A stretch of DNA of 36,450 nucleotides, taken from Lysobacteraceae bacterium (GTDB lineage Bacteria > Pseudomonadota > Gammaproteobacteria > Xanthomonadales > Xanthomonadaceae). The notes below the pieces were generated by a model that had not been told where the DNA came from, did no database searches, and saw nothing but the letters and a program-made list of their open reading frames with translations. The stretch spans positions 1-36,450 of the forward strand of contig JAUXUI010000015.1 in the NCBI GenBank assembly GCA_030681035.1, read 5' to 3'. Made by a program: the position numbers and the translations under genes. Shown in pieces: positions 28,401 to 36,310 of the stretch. Every line of letters begins with the position of its first letter. The stretch's first letter is position 1.

Positions 28401-31166
28401 ACGATCATCGGCAACAAGTTCCAGACCGTGCTTTCGGGGTCGAATATCAGCATCGGTGCAGGCGGCGCCGTGGGCTCGCTGTTCGAGGATCAAAAGAAGA
28501 AGGGCGGGTTGTTCGGATCGAACAAACGCCGAACCAAGACCAGCGATCTTCCCGCCGACGCGCAGCAGGCAATCGATGATTTGTTCAACGCGGTGAGCAA
28601 CTCAGTCGCTGCGGCCGCTGCATCGCTCGGCATCGACACGCCGGCAATTGTCGCCGGTGCATTTCGTCAAGAGTTCGACAAAAAGGGCAACCTGAAACGC
28701 GAGTTCAGTACGATCGCCGGGCGCGTCGTCGATGAGACGCAGGCGCAATTCGCACAGCGGCTACAGGCCCTGAACATCGTTGCTGTGATCGACAAGGCGC
28801 TTGGCAGCAGCGAGGCATCGCAGGTGGCCGAGCAGTTTGCCGGCAACGCCGATAAGCTGTTGCAGGGTGCACAATTTTTGCTCGGAGCGTCGGTCGATCT
28901 GCGAAACGGATTCAACCTGCTCGGCGATGGTTCGCTGTCGCGGATCACGGGCTTCACAGTCGAGCTTGCCAATGCCGGCGAACCGCTGGTGGAAACGTAT
29001 GCGCGACTGGTTGCAGGATCGGCGTTGCTCGATGAGGCGCTCAAACTGTCCGGCGTGTCGATCGACGGCAGCCGCGAGCAGTTCGTGCGGTTTTCCGCTG
29101 GGATTGTTGACGCCGCGGGCGGGCTGGATCGCGCCACGTCGCTGTGGCAGGGGTATTTTCAGCGGTTTTTCAGCGACAACGAACGTGCAGCGAGTGCACT
29201 CAGCACTGCACAAACCGCTGCGCAGACACAAGTCGGAGACATCGGTTTAACAGCTAGCGATTTCGCCAGCACTGAGGGCCTGGCGCAGTTCCGCGAGCTG
29301 TTCGAGGAGGTACTGCCGACACTGTCCGCTGACGCCGTTGTGCAGTGGCTTGAGGCGGCACAGGCTATTGGCGCCGTGATTGATGCGCAGGACGCGCTCA
29401 ATCAAACCCTCGGGGAGACGGTCCAGGCGGTTGATGAGGCGGCGCAGGCGCTGGCCGAGGAATTGGCTGCGATGCTTGATGGCGTGCGGGCGCAGGCACG
29501 CGACGCTGCCGACGCGTTGGCGGATTTCGGGCTGTCCGACCTCGCCGCTAGGCTAGCTCAGGTTGCTCGCGAGACCGGCCGAGCGATCGATGCCGCGACG
29601 GCGCTGGGTGCAACAGAGTCCGACCTCGCAGAGATTCGTGCACTGGGCGTTGCCCGCGCTGAGCTGATTCAGCGGCAGGCGCGGGCCGATTTGGCTGTGT
29701 TGCTGGATGGCGTTTCACAGTCGCTGTTCGAGCTGGACGCAACCCCGCTCGAAACCGAGCTGTCGCGCATCGCGCTGGCGATGCAAGCCACGCTGGATCA
29801 GGCCAGCGCGCTGGGCGCGACCGAAGCCGAGCTGGCGCGCATTCGCGAGCTGGGCGCGCGGCAGGCGGAGCAAGCGGCGACTGCGCAGCGCGCGCAGCTC
29901 ACGGACTTGCTCGGCGGTGTGTCGCAGTCGCTGTTCGAGCTGGACGCAACCCCGCTCGAAACCGAGCTGTCGCGCATCGCGCTGGCGATGCAAGCCACGC
30001 TGGATAAGGCCAGCGCGCTGGGCGCGACCGAAGCCGAGCTGGCGCGCATTCGCGAGTTGGGCGCGCGTCAATCTGCCGCCGTGATAGAGACCGAGGTACA
30101 GCGACTGCGCGACGCCTTCGGACAGCTTGCGCAATCGATCGGGCAGACCCGGCAGAGCATCGCAGACGACATCCTCAATATTCGCCGCACGCAGCCGGGG
30201 TTCAGCGAGTCCGGTTTCCAGTCGAGTCGCATCGGCGACCTGCGCGCGCAGCTCGACGGTGCGGTCGATCCGCAAGAGCGCATCGGCCTGATCGATCAGA
30301 TCAGGCAGGCGACGTTGGCGCGCTTCAACGCCGAGCTGGCTGCGATCCAACAGACGGATCAGGCACAACAGCAAGCGTCACAGGCCGCCCAGCAAGCGAT
30401 CGCTGCGCAGCGCGAGGCGCTGTCGCGGCTGCGCGATTTTGCGGACGGCCTCGGGCTGTCCAGCAACTCTCCGCTGACGGCGTTTCAACGGCTGGATGTC
30501 GCGCGCTCGCAGTTCGACAGCCTGTTGGGGCGCGCGCGCGGCGGCGACACGGATGCGATCGGCGGTTTGCAGCAGGCCGCCGATGCGTTGCTGTCGGAGA
30601 ACCGCAACGTATTTGGTGTCTCGCAGATCGCGGTCGACGAGTTCAATCGCGTTCAGCAGGAACTGCGCGCCGTGGCCGGACAGGGAGTGCGCGGTGTCGC
30701 ATCGTTCAGCGATCCATTTCAGCGCGCGAGCATCGACACGGCAAGCCGCATCGCACAATTGCAGGCCGATGCGATCGGCGAATTGCAGTCGCTCGACGAT
30801 ACGCTTGCCGCGCTGCGTCTCACGCAAGAAGCGCAGACCGAGGGAAGCGTCGAAGCGCTACGTGCGCGCTCTGATCAGGCCGAAGTGCACAAGGACGAGA
30901 TCGTTGCTCACATCCTGCCGATCGTCGATGCAATAAGCCAGGGCAAGATTACCGGCGATCAGCAACTTGCTGAGGCTCGCCGGCAGACGGACGCGCTGCA
31001 GGCGGTCCTCATTGGCGTTGATGGTCAGCAGGCGGCGACAAGCGCGTTCCTCGACAAGTTCCTGGTCTGGATGGGCCAGCAGAAAGATCAGAGCGATCAG
31101 CAGCAGGCCGAGATCGCGCGCATGGCGCGCGCGATCGAGACGGCAGTAAAGGCGGTGCGCGCATGA
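25440..31166 (+). CDS. Tail tape measure protein
   Basis: A 1908-residue protein, the largest in the phage. The N-terminal tape-measure domain (about residues 70-270) has LADEYTNLQSRIRLVTDSQA, LSATGQLYTTLARSTADLGL and FNSVAEQAPIIMDVLAKSLG. Hydrophobic helices follow at about 290-390, and a glycine-rich membrane-like stretch at about 925-1000 that may insert during DNA ejection. A near-exact 48-residue repeat occurs at 1427-1474 and 1496-1543, with a diverged third unit before it. It sets tail length; at about 0.15 nm per residue the tail would approach 280 nm. CGGAG precedes ATG 25440. Confidence 0.93.
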   Translation: MSDQTVTLRIRTDAGGTVTAVQGVVAEVDKIGGAAQRAGRESGAGFAQTRTSASTAAEVVRNLRQQVLGFFGIAAGAAAIRTVVGLADEYTNLQSRIRLVTDSQAQANAVGAQVFQVAQQTRSELSATGQLYTTLARSTADLGLSQQQLAQITRTVNQTFTVSGASADSARAAIVQLSQGLASGALRGDEFNSVAEQAPIIMDVLAKSLGKSRGELREFAAQGGITAKILTDSLLAGAVDVQTQFDGMAVTIGGATTQISNAFTRFVGETSNASGAASGLASLLSGIANNFTALASASLVVGAAFGVRLVAQLGASALAWAANGLQVVGYNASLLRLGATSPVVVAGLRGVTVAASGLSAALGPISLAIAAVGALAIGLSSAIVAERERRQAFEVGIDSLRSTADEANRLAIGYRDVNAQVPPLAASIRQLSASTQASTQAQTDLNVQRERLLLLIRAELGLSASLAQAQERAAGGTLSVALARQVEEFNRLETATRSVITANTDLSTALFNRLAPAFGSTSDAIDRVGKADGLIDTFERIGDAAAELSAQVRGLTVAESAFSAFSATLKTQSAEADKALANAGKSAIQVAQAFVDAGIEAAAASGNLTDELIAQGRAYVDTVAKIESAKSAVKDFGRAQRDAAQATEEARKAGETFRAETAKMVSQLAGPSAEAFAEYASQIAEANALLAQGGISVGDFAARQAVALEALNRTTDAIAAQRAPIDQMLADLQFEATLFGLSNTEREVAIALRQIEADAIENNKTLTEAEIEARKREVAELISANAAQAQVADAAAQAASDYQRAWQGATDSVARAFGDFVVSGAQKFKSLGQSLKNIAKSFLADLVAMFLRNQLTLRVTGAAGGLGASGSSFASSLSGLFGQGSASSSPFNGSGPLASFAGQGTATSQSGFSGFFSQLFSQGGQGGSSSGGFGGGASVAGGIGGGLFGGLIGGKAGATGGSIGGSIGGNFGPWGAAIGAVIGSVAGTIIGNKFQTVLSGSNISIGAGGAVGSLFEDQKKKGGLFGSNKRRTKTSDLPADAQQAIDDLFNAVSNSVAAAAASLGIDTPAIVAGAFRQEFDKKGNLKREFSTIAGRVVDETQAQFAQRLQALNIVAVIDKALGSSEASQVAEQFAGNADKLLQGAQFLLGASVDLRNGFNLLGDGSLSRITGFTVELANAGEPLVETYARLVAGSALLDEALKLSGVSIDGSREQFVRFSAGIVDAAGGLDRATSLWQGYFQRFFSDNERAASALSTAQTAAQTQVGDIGLTASDFASTEGLAQFRELFEEVLPTLSADAVVQWLEAAQAIGAVIDAQDALNQTLGETVQAVDEAAQALAEELAAMLDGVRAQARDAADALADFGLSDLAARLAQVARETGRAIDAATALGATESDLAEIRALGVARAELIQRQARADLAVLLDGVSQSLFELDATPLETELSRIALAMQATLDQASALGATEAELARIRELGARQAEQAATAQRAQLTDLLGGVSQSLFELDATPLETELSRIALAMQATLDKASALGATEAELARIRELGARQSAAVIETEVQRLRDAFGQLAQSIGQTRQSIADDILNIRRTQPGFSESGFQSSRIGDLRAQLDGAVDPQERIGLIDQIRQATLARFNAELAAIQQTDQAQQQASQAAQQAIAAQREALSRLRDFADGLGLSSNSPLTAFQRLDVARSQFDSLLGRARGGDTDAIGGLQQAADALLSENRNVFGVSQIAVDEFNRVQQELRAVAGQGVRGVASFSDPFQRASIDTASRIAQLQADAIGELQSLDDTLAALRLTQEAQTEGSVEALRARSDQAEVHKDEIVAHILPIVDAISQGKITGDQQLAEARRQTDALQAVLIGVDGQQAATSAFLDKFLVWMGQQKDQSDQQQAEIARMARAIETAVKAVRA
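29718..30068 (+). repeat. 207-bp in-frame repeat in the tape measure gene
   Basis: A 144-bp segment at 29718-29861 recurs at 29925-30068 with two differences by eye (CAG to AAG, and a silent C to T). The offset is 207 bp, 69 codons. A diverged unit precedes them (DGVRAQARDAADAL through GATESDLAEIRALG). This looks like recent tandem duplication. Confidence 0.9.
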
Positions 31167-32572
31167 TCGACGCACTGCTGCGCTCCGGCGATCCGATCGT
31201 TGTGCTGCTCGAAGCCGAGTCGAGCGCCGGCCCGCGTTATTGCAGCAACGCTGGCTACGTTTCGGCGTTGGACGATGCGACGGCGCCGAATCGGCCCTAT
31301 CCGGATTGGCTGATCGGTGTGCCGGAGATCCGCGACGAGTTGCCCGATGGGCTGTTCGGACGCAGCAGCATCGGCTGGTCCGAGTCCGTCATCAGCAATC
31401 CGGCCGGAATCCGCGACGCCTGGCTCAATGAAGCGTGGGACGGGCGACCGGTTCGCCTGCTGATCGGCGCAGCCAGTTGGGTACTGGCGGATTTCGAGGT
31501 CGTGTTCGGCGGCATCGCGACAGGCCTGCAAGCCGACGGCGATGGCAACCTGCGGCTGCAACTGCGTGATGCGCGCGAGGCGCTCAACCGCCCGGTGCAG
31601 GCTGCGCTGCTCGCGTCCGGCCCGGCAGCGAATGAGCCGCGACCGATCTTGTTGGGCGCGGTGTTTAACGTCGAGCCGCCGAACATCGATGCGGCGCTGC
31701 ACCGCTACGAAGTACACGATTCGACCGTCACGGCAATCCCCGATGTGCGCGTCGGTGGACTCACCGTCAGCTACACCGCCGACGCAGCCAACGGCCGCTT
31801 CGACCTCGGTGTTTCGCCGGCCGGACGGGTCACCACGGATGTCACTGGCCCGCTGTCAGCCGCAGGGCAGATACTCGCCGAAATAGCGGCGCGCGCCGGA
31901 CTGGCGTTGACCGACGCGGCCGCGTTGTCGGCGCTCGATTCCGCAGCACCGTACGCGCTTGGCCTGTGGATCGGTGAGCGGGCCAATACGCTCGACGTCC
32001 TGGATGAGATCGCCAGCAGTGTTGGCGCATGGTGGACGGTGGATGCGCTCGGCCGGCTCACCGCCGCACAGGCTGGCATCGGCACACCAGTGCTCATCCT
32101 CACCGCCGACGATTTCGCGGCGCAAAAGCTGGAGCTGGTGGATGTGCAGATGCCGGCGTGGCGTGTGCGCGTTGGGTATCGCCACAACTGGTCCGTGCAG
32201 ACAGACGGGTTGTTCGCGGCCGTGGCCGAGGACACGCGCCAACGGTTCGGCCGCGAGTACGACATCGCGGAGGCCAACGATCCGTCGGTGCAAGTGCTGC
32301 ACCCGCACGCCCGCGACCCCGACGTTGCCGGCACGCTGATCGTCGGTGCGGCCGATGCGGCAGCCGAGGCGGCGCGCCGCCTGGCGCTGTTTGGCGTGCA
32401 GCGGCGTGTGTATCGCGCGGTCTGCACACGTCGTGCGTGGCCGTTGCGCGCCGGACAGACAGTGACAGTGCAGTATCCGCGATTCGGGCTCGGCGCCGGC
32501 GTCGATCTGCTGATCACGCGCGTCTCGCGCCGGCTCGACAGTCGCACCACGGAGGTGACGTTGTGGGGCTGA
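31163..32572 (+). CDS. Tail tip / baseplate protein
   Basis: A 469-residue protein overlapping the tape-measure stop by 4 bp. It contains PIVVLLEAESSAGPRYCSNA, YPDWLIGVPEIRDELPDG, LDEIASSVGAWWTVDALGRL and a C-terminal barrel-like part (AVCTRRAWPLRAGQTVTVQY). Position directly after the tape measure and the domain pattern suggest a distal tail or hub protein as in B3/D3112-like phages. The exact role is not assigned. Confidence 0.75.
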   Translation: MIDALLRSGDPIVVLLEAESSAGPRYCSNAGYVSALDDATAPNRPYPDWLIGVPEIRDELPDGLFGRSSIGWSESVISNPAGIRDAWLNEAWDGRPVRLLIGAASWVLADFEVVFGGIATGLQADGDGNLRLQLRDAREALNRPVQAALLASGPAANEPRPILLGAVFNVEPPNIDAALHRYEVHDSTVTAIPDVRVGGLTVSYTADAANGRFDLGVSPAGRVTTDVTGPLSAAGQILAEIAARAGLALTDAAALSALDSAAPYALGLWIGERANTLDVLDEIASSVGAWWTVDALGRLTAAQAGIGTPVLILTADDFAAQKLELVDVQMPAWRVRVGYRHNWSVQTDGLFAAVAEDTRQRFGREYDIAEANDPSVQVLHPHARDPDVAGTLIVGAADAAAEAARRLALFGVQRRVYRAVCTRRAWPLRAGQTVTVQYPRFGLGAGVDLLITRVSRRLDSRTTEVTLWG

Positions 32573-33381
32573 TCATCATCCCGTGCGCGCTCACCGACGA
32601 TGCTGCGCTCACCAGCACGCCGGCTGCGGTTGCCGGGCTCGGCCCCGATAATCTGAAACTGTCGGATCGCGGATTGATCTGGCGTGTGCTAGGTGACACT
32701 GCAAGCGTCAGCGTCGAGCTGCCGGCGATCCGCCGCATCGGAGGGATCGTTCTCTGGCGGCACACGCTCACGTCGCAAGCCACGTGGCGTGTGCGCATTT
32801 GGTCCGGTGCCGCGCAGACTGGCGAACAGACCTACGACAGCGGCGTGGTTCAGGCGGTGCCGCCGAAAGCGCTGGGCGATTTGGATTGGGGCATCGATCC
32901 GCTCGGCGCGTCGATCGACGGGCAGGACTTTAGCCCACTGATTCTGCCGGGCAACGTAGTCGCGCGATCGATGCTGATCGATATCACGGACACGGGTGCG
33001 GCCCAGATCAATGTGGGTAGGCTCTTTGCGGGCGAGGCAGTCGCACCTGAGGTTACGTTCGGTTGGGGGTCAAGCGTCACTTGGGAGCGCAATCGCCGCG
33101 CCACCCGCACCGCATCCGGCGGTTTGCGCGTCGAATCCGACCCGCCGTACCGCGTGCTGCGCATCGAGCTGGCCCACATCACACCCGACGAGCGCCGCAT
33201 CTTCGCTGACTTGTTGCGCGATACGGGTAACGCACGCGAGGCGTGGATCAGCGCGAGACATGGCGAAGGCGGGCGCTTCGAGTCCGATCATGCGCTGCTC
33301 GGGTACCTGGTCGACAACCCCGCGCTCACCCGCGAGCAGGGCGTGCGCTACACCCTCCCAATACAGATCGAGGAATCCTGA
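32563..33381 (+). CDS. Tail tip protein
   Basis: A 272-residue protein from GTG 32563, with GGAGGTGA (32551-32558) 4 nt upstream; the longer upstream frame is a shadow of the preceding gene. It is beta-rich (TASVSVELPAIRRIGGIVLW, TWRVRIWSGAAQTGEQTYDS) and ends with FESDHALLGYLVDNPALTRE. It resembles tail proteins that follow the hub in transposable siphophages. Function in host adsorption is inferred. Confidence 0.78.
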   Translation: MGLIIIPCALTDDAALTSTPAAVAGLGPDNLKLSDRGLIWRVLGDTASVSVELPAIRRIGGIVLWRHTLTSQATWRVRIWSGAAQTGEQTYDSGVVQAVPPKALGDLDWGIDPLGASIDGQDFSPLILPGNVVARSMLIDITDTGAAQINVGRLFAGEAVAPEVTFGWGSSVTWERNRRATRTASGGLRVESDPPYRVLRIELAHITPDERRIFADLLRDTGNAREAWISARHGEGGRFESDHALLGYLVDNPALTREQGVRYTLPIQIEES

Positions 33382-34343
33382 TGGCTGACTGGTCCGACAT
33401 TGCATTTTCGTTCGCCCAGACCGACTACATCGCCGATCTGGAACAATTACGCATTCGGTCGCAAACCGTCGCGACCGAGGTTGAGCAGGCGCACGGTGGC
33501 AGCGCATCGCTGAGCGCGCGGCTGGCGCTGCTGGTTGCCAGCAGCGGGCTCACTGCAAATCTGAGCGCGGGCGGCTGGCGCATCACCGGTCTGGGCGACC
33601 CGGTCGACCCGCAGGATGCCGCGACCCGCGCGTGGGTTGCCGCGCAACTGGTGGGCGGTGGCTCGCCGGCCGACATCCCGATCACATCGCTCAACGTCGG
33701 CACGCTGGCAGACGGCGATGTCGCCGTGCGCAGCGGTGCCGGCGTTTCTGGCCGCTCGCTGGTCAGCATTTCTCTCGACGAGTTGGGTGCTGTCGGCATC
33801 CCCGACGGGCATGTGCCGGTTTCGCTCACGCAAGGCGTTGTGTACGTTCCGTTGATCGCGGCGGCCGTTGGGCTGGGCAACGTCAACGACGTCGCCGATG
33901 CCGACAAGCCAGTGTCTACGGCACAGCAGGCCGCGCTCGACGAGAAAGCCTCATTGAGTGGTGCCGCGTTCACGGGTCCGGTGACACTGGCAGGCGTCCT
34001 CGCCGGCTATCTTGGCGTGCCGATGACGACGCGAGCGTCTGGCTACGTGTACACGCGGGATGACCTGGGTCGCGGTGCGCGCAAGGCCACCACTGCGGCA
34101 CACACGTTCACCATTCCGGCGGACGCAACGGAGGCGTTCACTGACGCTGACGACGGTGCCATTGTTGCCGGTTTCAACGTGGCCGCCTCGGGCAACATCT
34201 CGCTCGTCGGAGCGGCCGGCGTGACGCTGCATCTCGCCGGCACTGCGATGACCGGCACTCGGACAGTAGCGCCGTGGGGGGGATTCACTGCAATTCGCGT
34301 CGGCGCAAATCGGTGGTTCGTCGCTGGGCCGGGGGTGACGTAA
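33381..34343 (+). CDS. Tail fibre-like protein
   Basis: A 320-residue protein from ATG 33381, overlapping the previous stop by 1 nt. The N-terminal part is helical (QLRIRSQTVATEVEQAHGGS); the middle has the fibre motif GLGNVNDVADADKPVSTAQQ followed by LSGAAFTGPV. The C-terminal part is beta-rich (HTFTIPADATEAFTDADDGA, GTRTVAPWGGFTAIRVGAN). Such fibres bind the host surface. No tail-fibre chaperone or invertase is nearby. Confidence 0.82.
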   Translation: MADWSDIAFSFAQTDYIADLEQLRIRSQTVATEVEQAHGGSASLSARLALLVASSGLTANLSAGGWRITGLGDPVDPQDAATRAWVAAQLVGGGSPADIPITSLNVGTLADGDVAVRSGAGVSGRSLVSISLDELGAVGIPDGHVPVSLTQGVVYVPLIAAAVGLGNVNDVADADKPVSTAQQAALDEKASLSGAAFTGPVTLAGVLAGYLGVPMTTRASGYVYTRDDLGRGARKATTAAHTFTIPADATEAFTDADDGAIVAGFNVAASGNISLVGAAGVTLHLAGTAMTGTRTVAPWGGFTAIRVGANRWFVAGPGVT

Positions 34344-34936
34344 TGACTGGTGTGTTGACTCTGATAGTGTTTGGCACAGGCGCTACAGTTCCTGGCGCTC
34401 CGACGATCGGCACTGCCACACCCGGCAACCTGTCGGCAACAGTGACGTTCACCCCACCCGGGGACAATGGCGGTAGCCCAATCACCAGTTACCAGGTGAG
34501 AGACTTCTTCGGCACGCTGCGGGGCACTGGCGCCGGTTCCCCGATTGTTGTCACCGGTCTGGTGCGGGATGTGCCGTATCAGTTCAAGGTTCGAGCCGTC
34601 AACGCTGTCGGGCAGGGGCTGGACTCTGCGTTCAGCAACAGCTTCAACGCATTCACAGTGCCAGGCGCTACGACGATCGGAACGCTCACAAAGACCGGAG
34701 CCGGCGCGGCCAGCGTCACCTTCACTGCGCCAGCGGACAACGGCGGCAGCTCGATCACGAGCTATCGGGTCGAGTTCACAGACCATCTTGGCGACAGCGT
34801 CACCGCGACAGGATCGGGCTCGCCGATTGCGACGAGTGCGCTCGTCGTCGGTCGTACGTACTGGGCCAAAGTCCGGGCGATCAATGCTGCAGGCTTCGGT
34901 GCGGCTTCCGCGCAGTCCAACACAATCGTTGCTTAA
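34343..34936 (+). CDS. Protein with two fibronectin type III domains
   Basis: A 197-residue protein made of two tandem FnIII repeats, about residues 16-107 and 108-197. Each has VPGA or PGAPTIGT at the start, a core with NGGSPITSYQVRDFFG or NGGSSITSYRVEFTDH, and an end like FKVRAVNAVGQG or AKVRAINAAGFG. FnIII domains on virions bind weakly to surface sugars. The ATG lies within the previous TAA region (TAATG). Confidence 0.88.
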   Translation: MTGVLTLIVFGTGATVPGAPTIGTATPGNLSATVTFTPPGDNGGSPITSYQVRDFFGTLRGTGAGSPIVVTGLVRDVPYQFKVRAVNAVGQGLDSAFSNSFNAFTVPGATTIGTLTKTGAGAASVTFTAPADNGGSSITSYRVEFTDHLGDSVTATGSGSPIATSALVVGRTYWAKVRAINAAGFGAASAQSNTIVA

Positions 34937-34946
34937 GGAGGCACGC

Positions 34947-35297
34947 ATGAACGCACGAATTGAGACACTTCCGGCCGGCGTCACCGCCGTGGTGCTTGCT
35001 CCGTTGACGTCGATCCGATGGGACCCTGAGACCGATACAGGGTCGATCATGTTCGACACCAGGCGCTTCCTCAGCGACGCGCAGGGTGTCGTGATACCTG
35101 GGCGTTCGTTCGAAAGTGCCGGCAGTTTCAGCATTGCGCTCGATCAGATTCTGGCGCGGCGCTTCGCTCCGGCAGGTGCACTCGATCCGGTCACGGGTGC
35201 TGATCTTTCTGCCATCAGTAGCGCTGGTGTGATGTCGATTCTCAAGGCCGCGTTTGACGCCTTGTACAACGAGCAGTTTCCCCAGCCCGCCGCGTAG
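34947..35297 (+). CDS. Last tail-operon protein, unknown
   Basis: A 116-residue protein from ATG 34947 behind AAGGAGG. It has VLAPLTSIRWDPETDTGSIM, FDTRRFLSDAQGVVIPGRSF and SILKAAFDALYNEQF. Its position after fibre genes suggests a small structural or fibre-associated protein. Not recognised. Confidence 0.75.
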   Translation: MNARIETLPAGVTAVVLAPLTSIRWDPETDTGSIMFDTRRFLSDAQGVVIPGRSFESAGSFSIALDQILARRFAPAGALDPVTGADLSAISSAGVMSILKAAFDALYNEQFPQPAA

Positions 35298-35445
35298 GGT
35301 TGGACAAAAGCGAGGCAGCGGCCCGACGTTAGCGCGTCGAGCCGCTGCCCTTACCACGCGAATCTCCCGCGTGCTCAGGCCAAGGCCTCGCCACCTCCGC
35401 GGAGGCGAGGCAACTGTGGCATGTTGCAATCTCAGGAGATGAGAC
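35298..35445 (+). other. Intergenic region with three consecutive hairpins
   Basis: Three stems lie in 148 nt: GGCAGCGGC (35314-35322) with GCCGCTGCC (35341-35349); CACGCG (35355-35360) with CGCGTG (35368-35373); GCCTCGCC (35385-35392) with GGCGAGGC (35404-35411). None has a clear T run. Together they may end the tail transcript or regulate the methylase, whose ribosome site AGGAG is at 35434-35438. Confidence 0.7.
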
Positions 35446-36222
35446 GTGGTCAAACCCATTGTCCCGGTTGTCCCATGGCCGGGCGGAAAGCGCCGGCTGG
35501 CCCCGAAGTTGCTTCCGCTCTTTCCCAACCACACATGCTACGTCGAGCCGTTCGCGGGCGGTGCAGGGCTGTTCTTTCTGCGCCCCGAGCCCGCGAAGGT
35601 TGAGGTGCTCAACGACATCAACGGCGAGCTGGTCAACCTCTACCGCGTGGTTCAACATCACCTGGACGAGTTCGTCCGGCAATTCCGGTGGGCGCTGTAT
35701 AGCCGGCAGTCATTCCTCTGGGCCAAGGCACAGCGGCCCGAGACCTTGACCGATATCCAGCGTGCTGCGCGCTTTTTCTACGTCCAGAAGGCTGCCTTTG
35801 GGGCGAAGGTGGTAGGCCAGACCTTCGGTGCAGGCCCTAGCGCACCCCGCTTGAACCTGACCAGGCTCGAAGAGGACCTGAGCGCAGCCCACTTGCGTCT
35901 GGCCGGCGCTGTGATCGGGCACCTGCCGTGGCAGGACTGCATGGCGCGCTATGATCGCGCCGGCACCTTCTTCTTCCTTGACCCACCCTACTGGCAGGTG
36001 GAAGGCTACGGTGTCGAGTTTGACCTTTCCCAGTACCAGGCGCTGGCCAGCACTATGCGCACGCTCAAGGGCAAAGCCCTGCTGACCGTCAACGATCATC
36101 CCGACATGCGAGCGGCCTTTGCCGGCCTTCGGTCTGTGCGTGTCACGACCCGGTACACCATCGGCGCCAGCGCCGCCAGCCGCGCCGCCGTGCGCGGTGA
36201 GCTGGTCATCCGCAACTGGTGA
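35446..36222 (+). CDS. D12-class DNA adenine N6-methyltransferase
   Basis: A 258-residue methylase from GTG 35446, 7 nt after AGGAG. It has the Dam/D12 motifs in order: PWPGGKRRL (residues 10-18), SAM-binding VEPFAGGAG (33-41), LNDINGELVN with D57, and catalytic LDPPYW with D179-P-P-Y182. It transfers a methyl group from S-adenosylmethionine to adenine N6; the target sequence is unknown. It lies next to the right end, where Mu has mom, so it probably protects phage DNA from restriction. No restriction enzyme gene is adjacent. Confidence 0.93.
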   Translation: MVKPIVPVVPWPGGKRRLAPKLLPLFPNHTCYVEPFAGGAGLFFLRPEPAKVEVLNDINGELVNLYRVVQHHLDEFVRQFRWALYSRQSFLWAKAQRPETLTDIQRAARFFYVQKAAFGAKVVGQTFGAGPSAPRLNLTRLEEDLSAAHLRLAGAVIGHLPWQDCMARYDRAGTFFFLDPPYWQVEGYGVEFDLSQYQALASTMRTLKGKALLTVNDHPDMRAAFAGLRSVRVTTRYTIGASAASRAAVRGELVIRNW

Positions 36223-36310
36223 TTAGCCACCCTTTGAACAGCCTACAATGCCCCTTCAACCCCTATGCAAACCAAGTGTCGCGTTTTTACAAACCAAGTG
36301 TCGCCTTACA
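36223..36310 (+). other. Right-end non-coding segment
   Basis: Eighty-eight bases after the methylase hold the R1 and R2 sites and the CA tip. The minus-strand stop of the interrupted transposase (36287-36289) is here. No gene is seen. Confidence 0.8.
36268..36304 (-). repeat. Right-end transposase sites R1 and R2
   Basis: The 15-mer CAAACCAAGTGTCGC occurs exactly at 36268-36282 and again at 36290-36304, 22 bp apart. Read inward from the right tip it is GCGACACTTGGTTTG, matching L1 and L2. Two tandem sites at 22-bp spacing at the right end mirror Mu R1 and R2. A third right-end site was not recognised. Confidence 0.85.

Larger units (their letters stand above)
141..36310 (+). mobile_element. 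Complete Mu-like transposable prophage (36,170 bp)
   Basis: The element begins TGTGCGGGGAC at 141 and ends GTCGCCTTACA at 36310, so it has the TG...CA termini typical of Mu-type DDE transposition. It is flanked by the 5-bp repeat CCCAA, the duplication length known for Mu. Both flanks are parts of one IS630 transposase gene whose frame is restored when the element and one CCCAA are removed. Inside is the Mu gene order: repressor, ner, A, B, gam, gemA, mor, lysis, packaging, head, tail, DNA modification. Tail genes are of siphovirus type (tube and tape measure, no sheath), as in Pseudomonas phages B3 and D3112. All expected modules are present and unbroken, so it may be inducible. Confidence 0.96.

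Noticed and set aside
35325-35340. TTAGCGCG near the methylase as a third late-activator element
   Set aside because: Only 8 bases match the 23-bp element and they lie in the loop of a hairpin.
141-36310. CRISPR array, rRNA, riboswitch or invertible fibre segment
   Set aside because: No spaced repeats of CRISPR type, no rRNA-like sequence, no recognised riboswitch and no invertase gene or inverted crossover sites by the fibre genes were seen.
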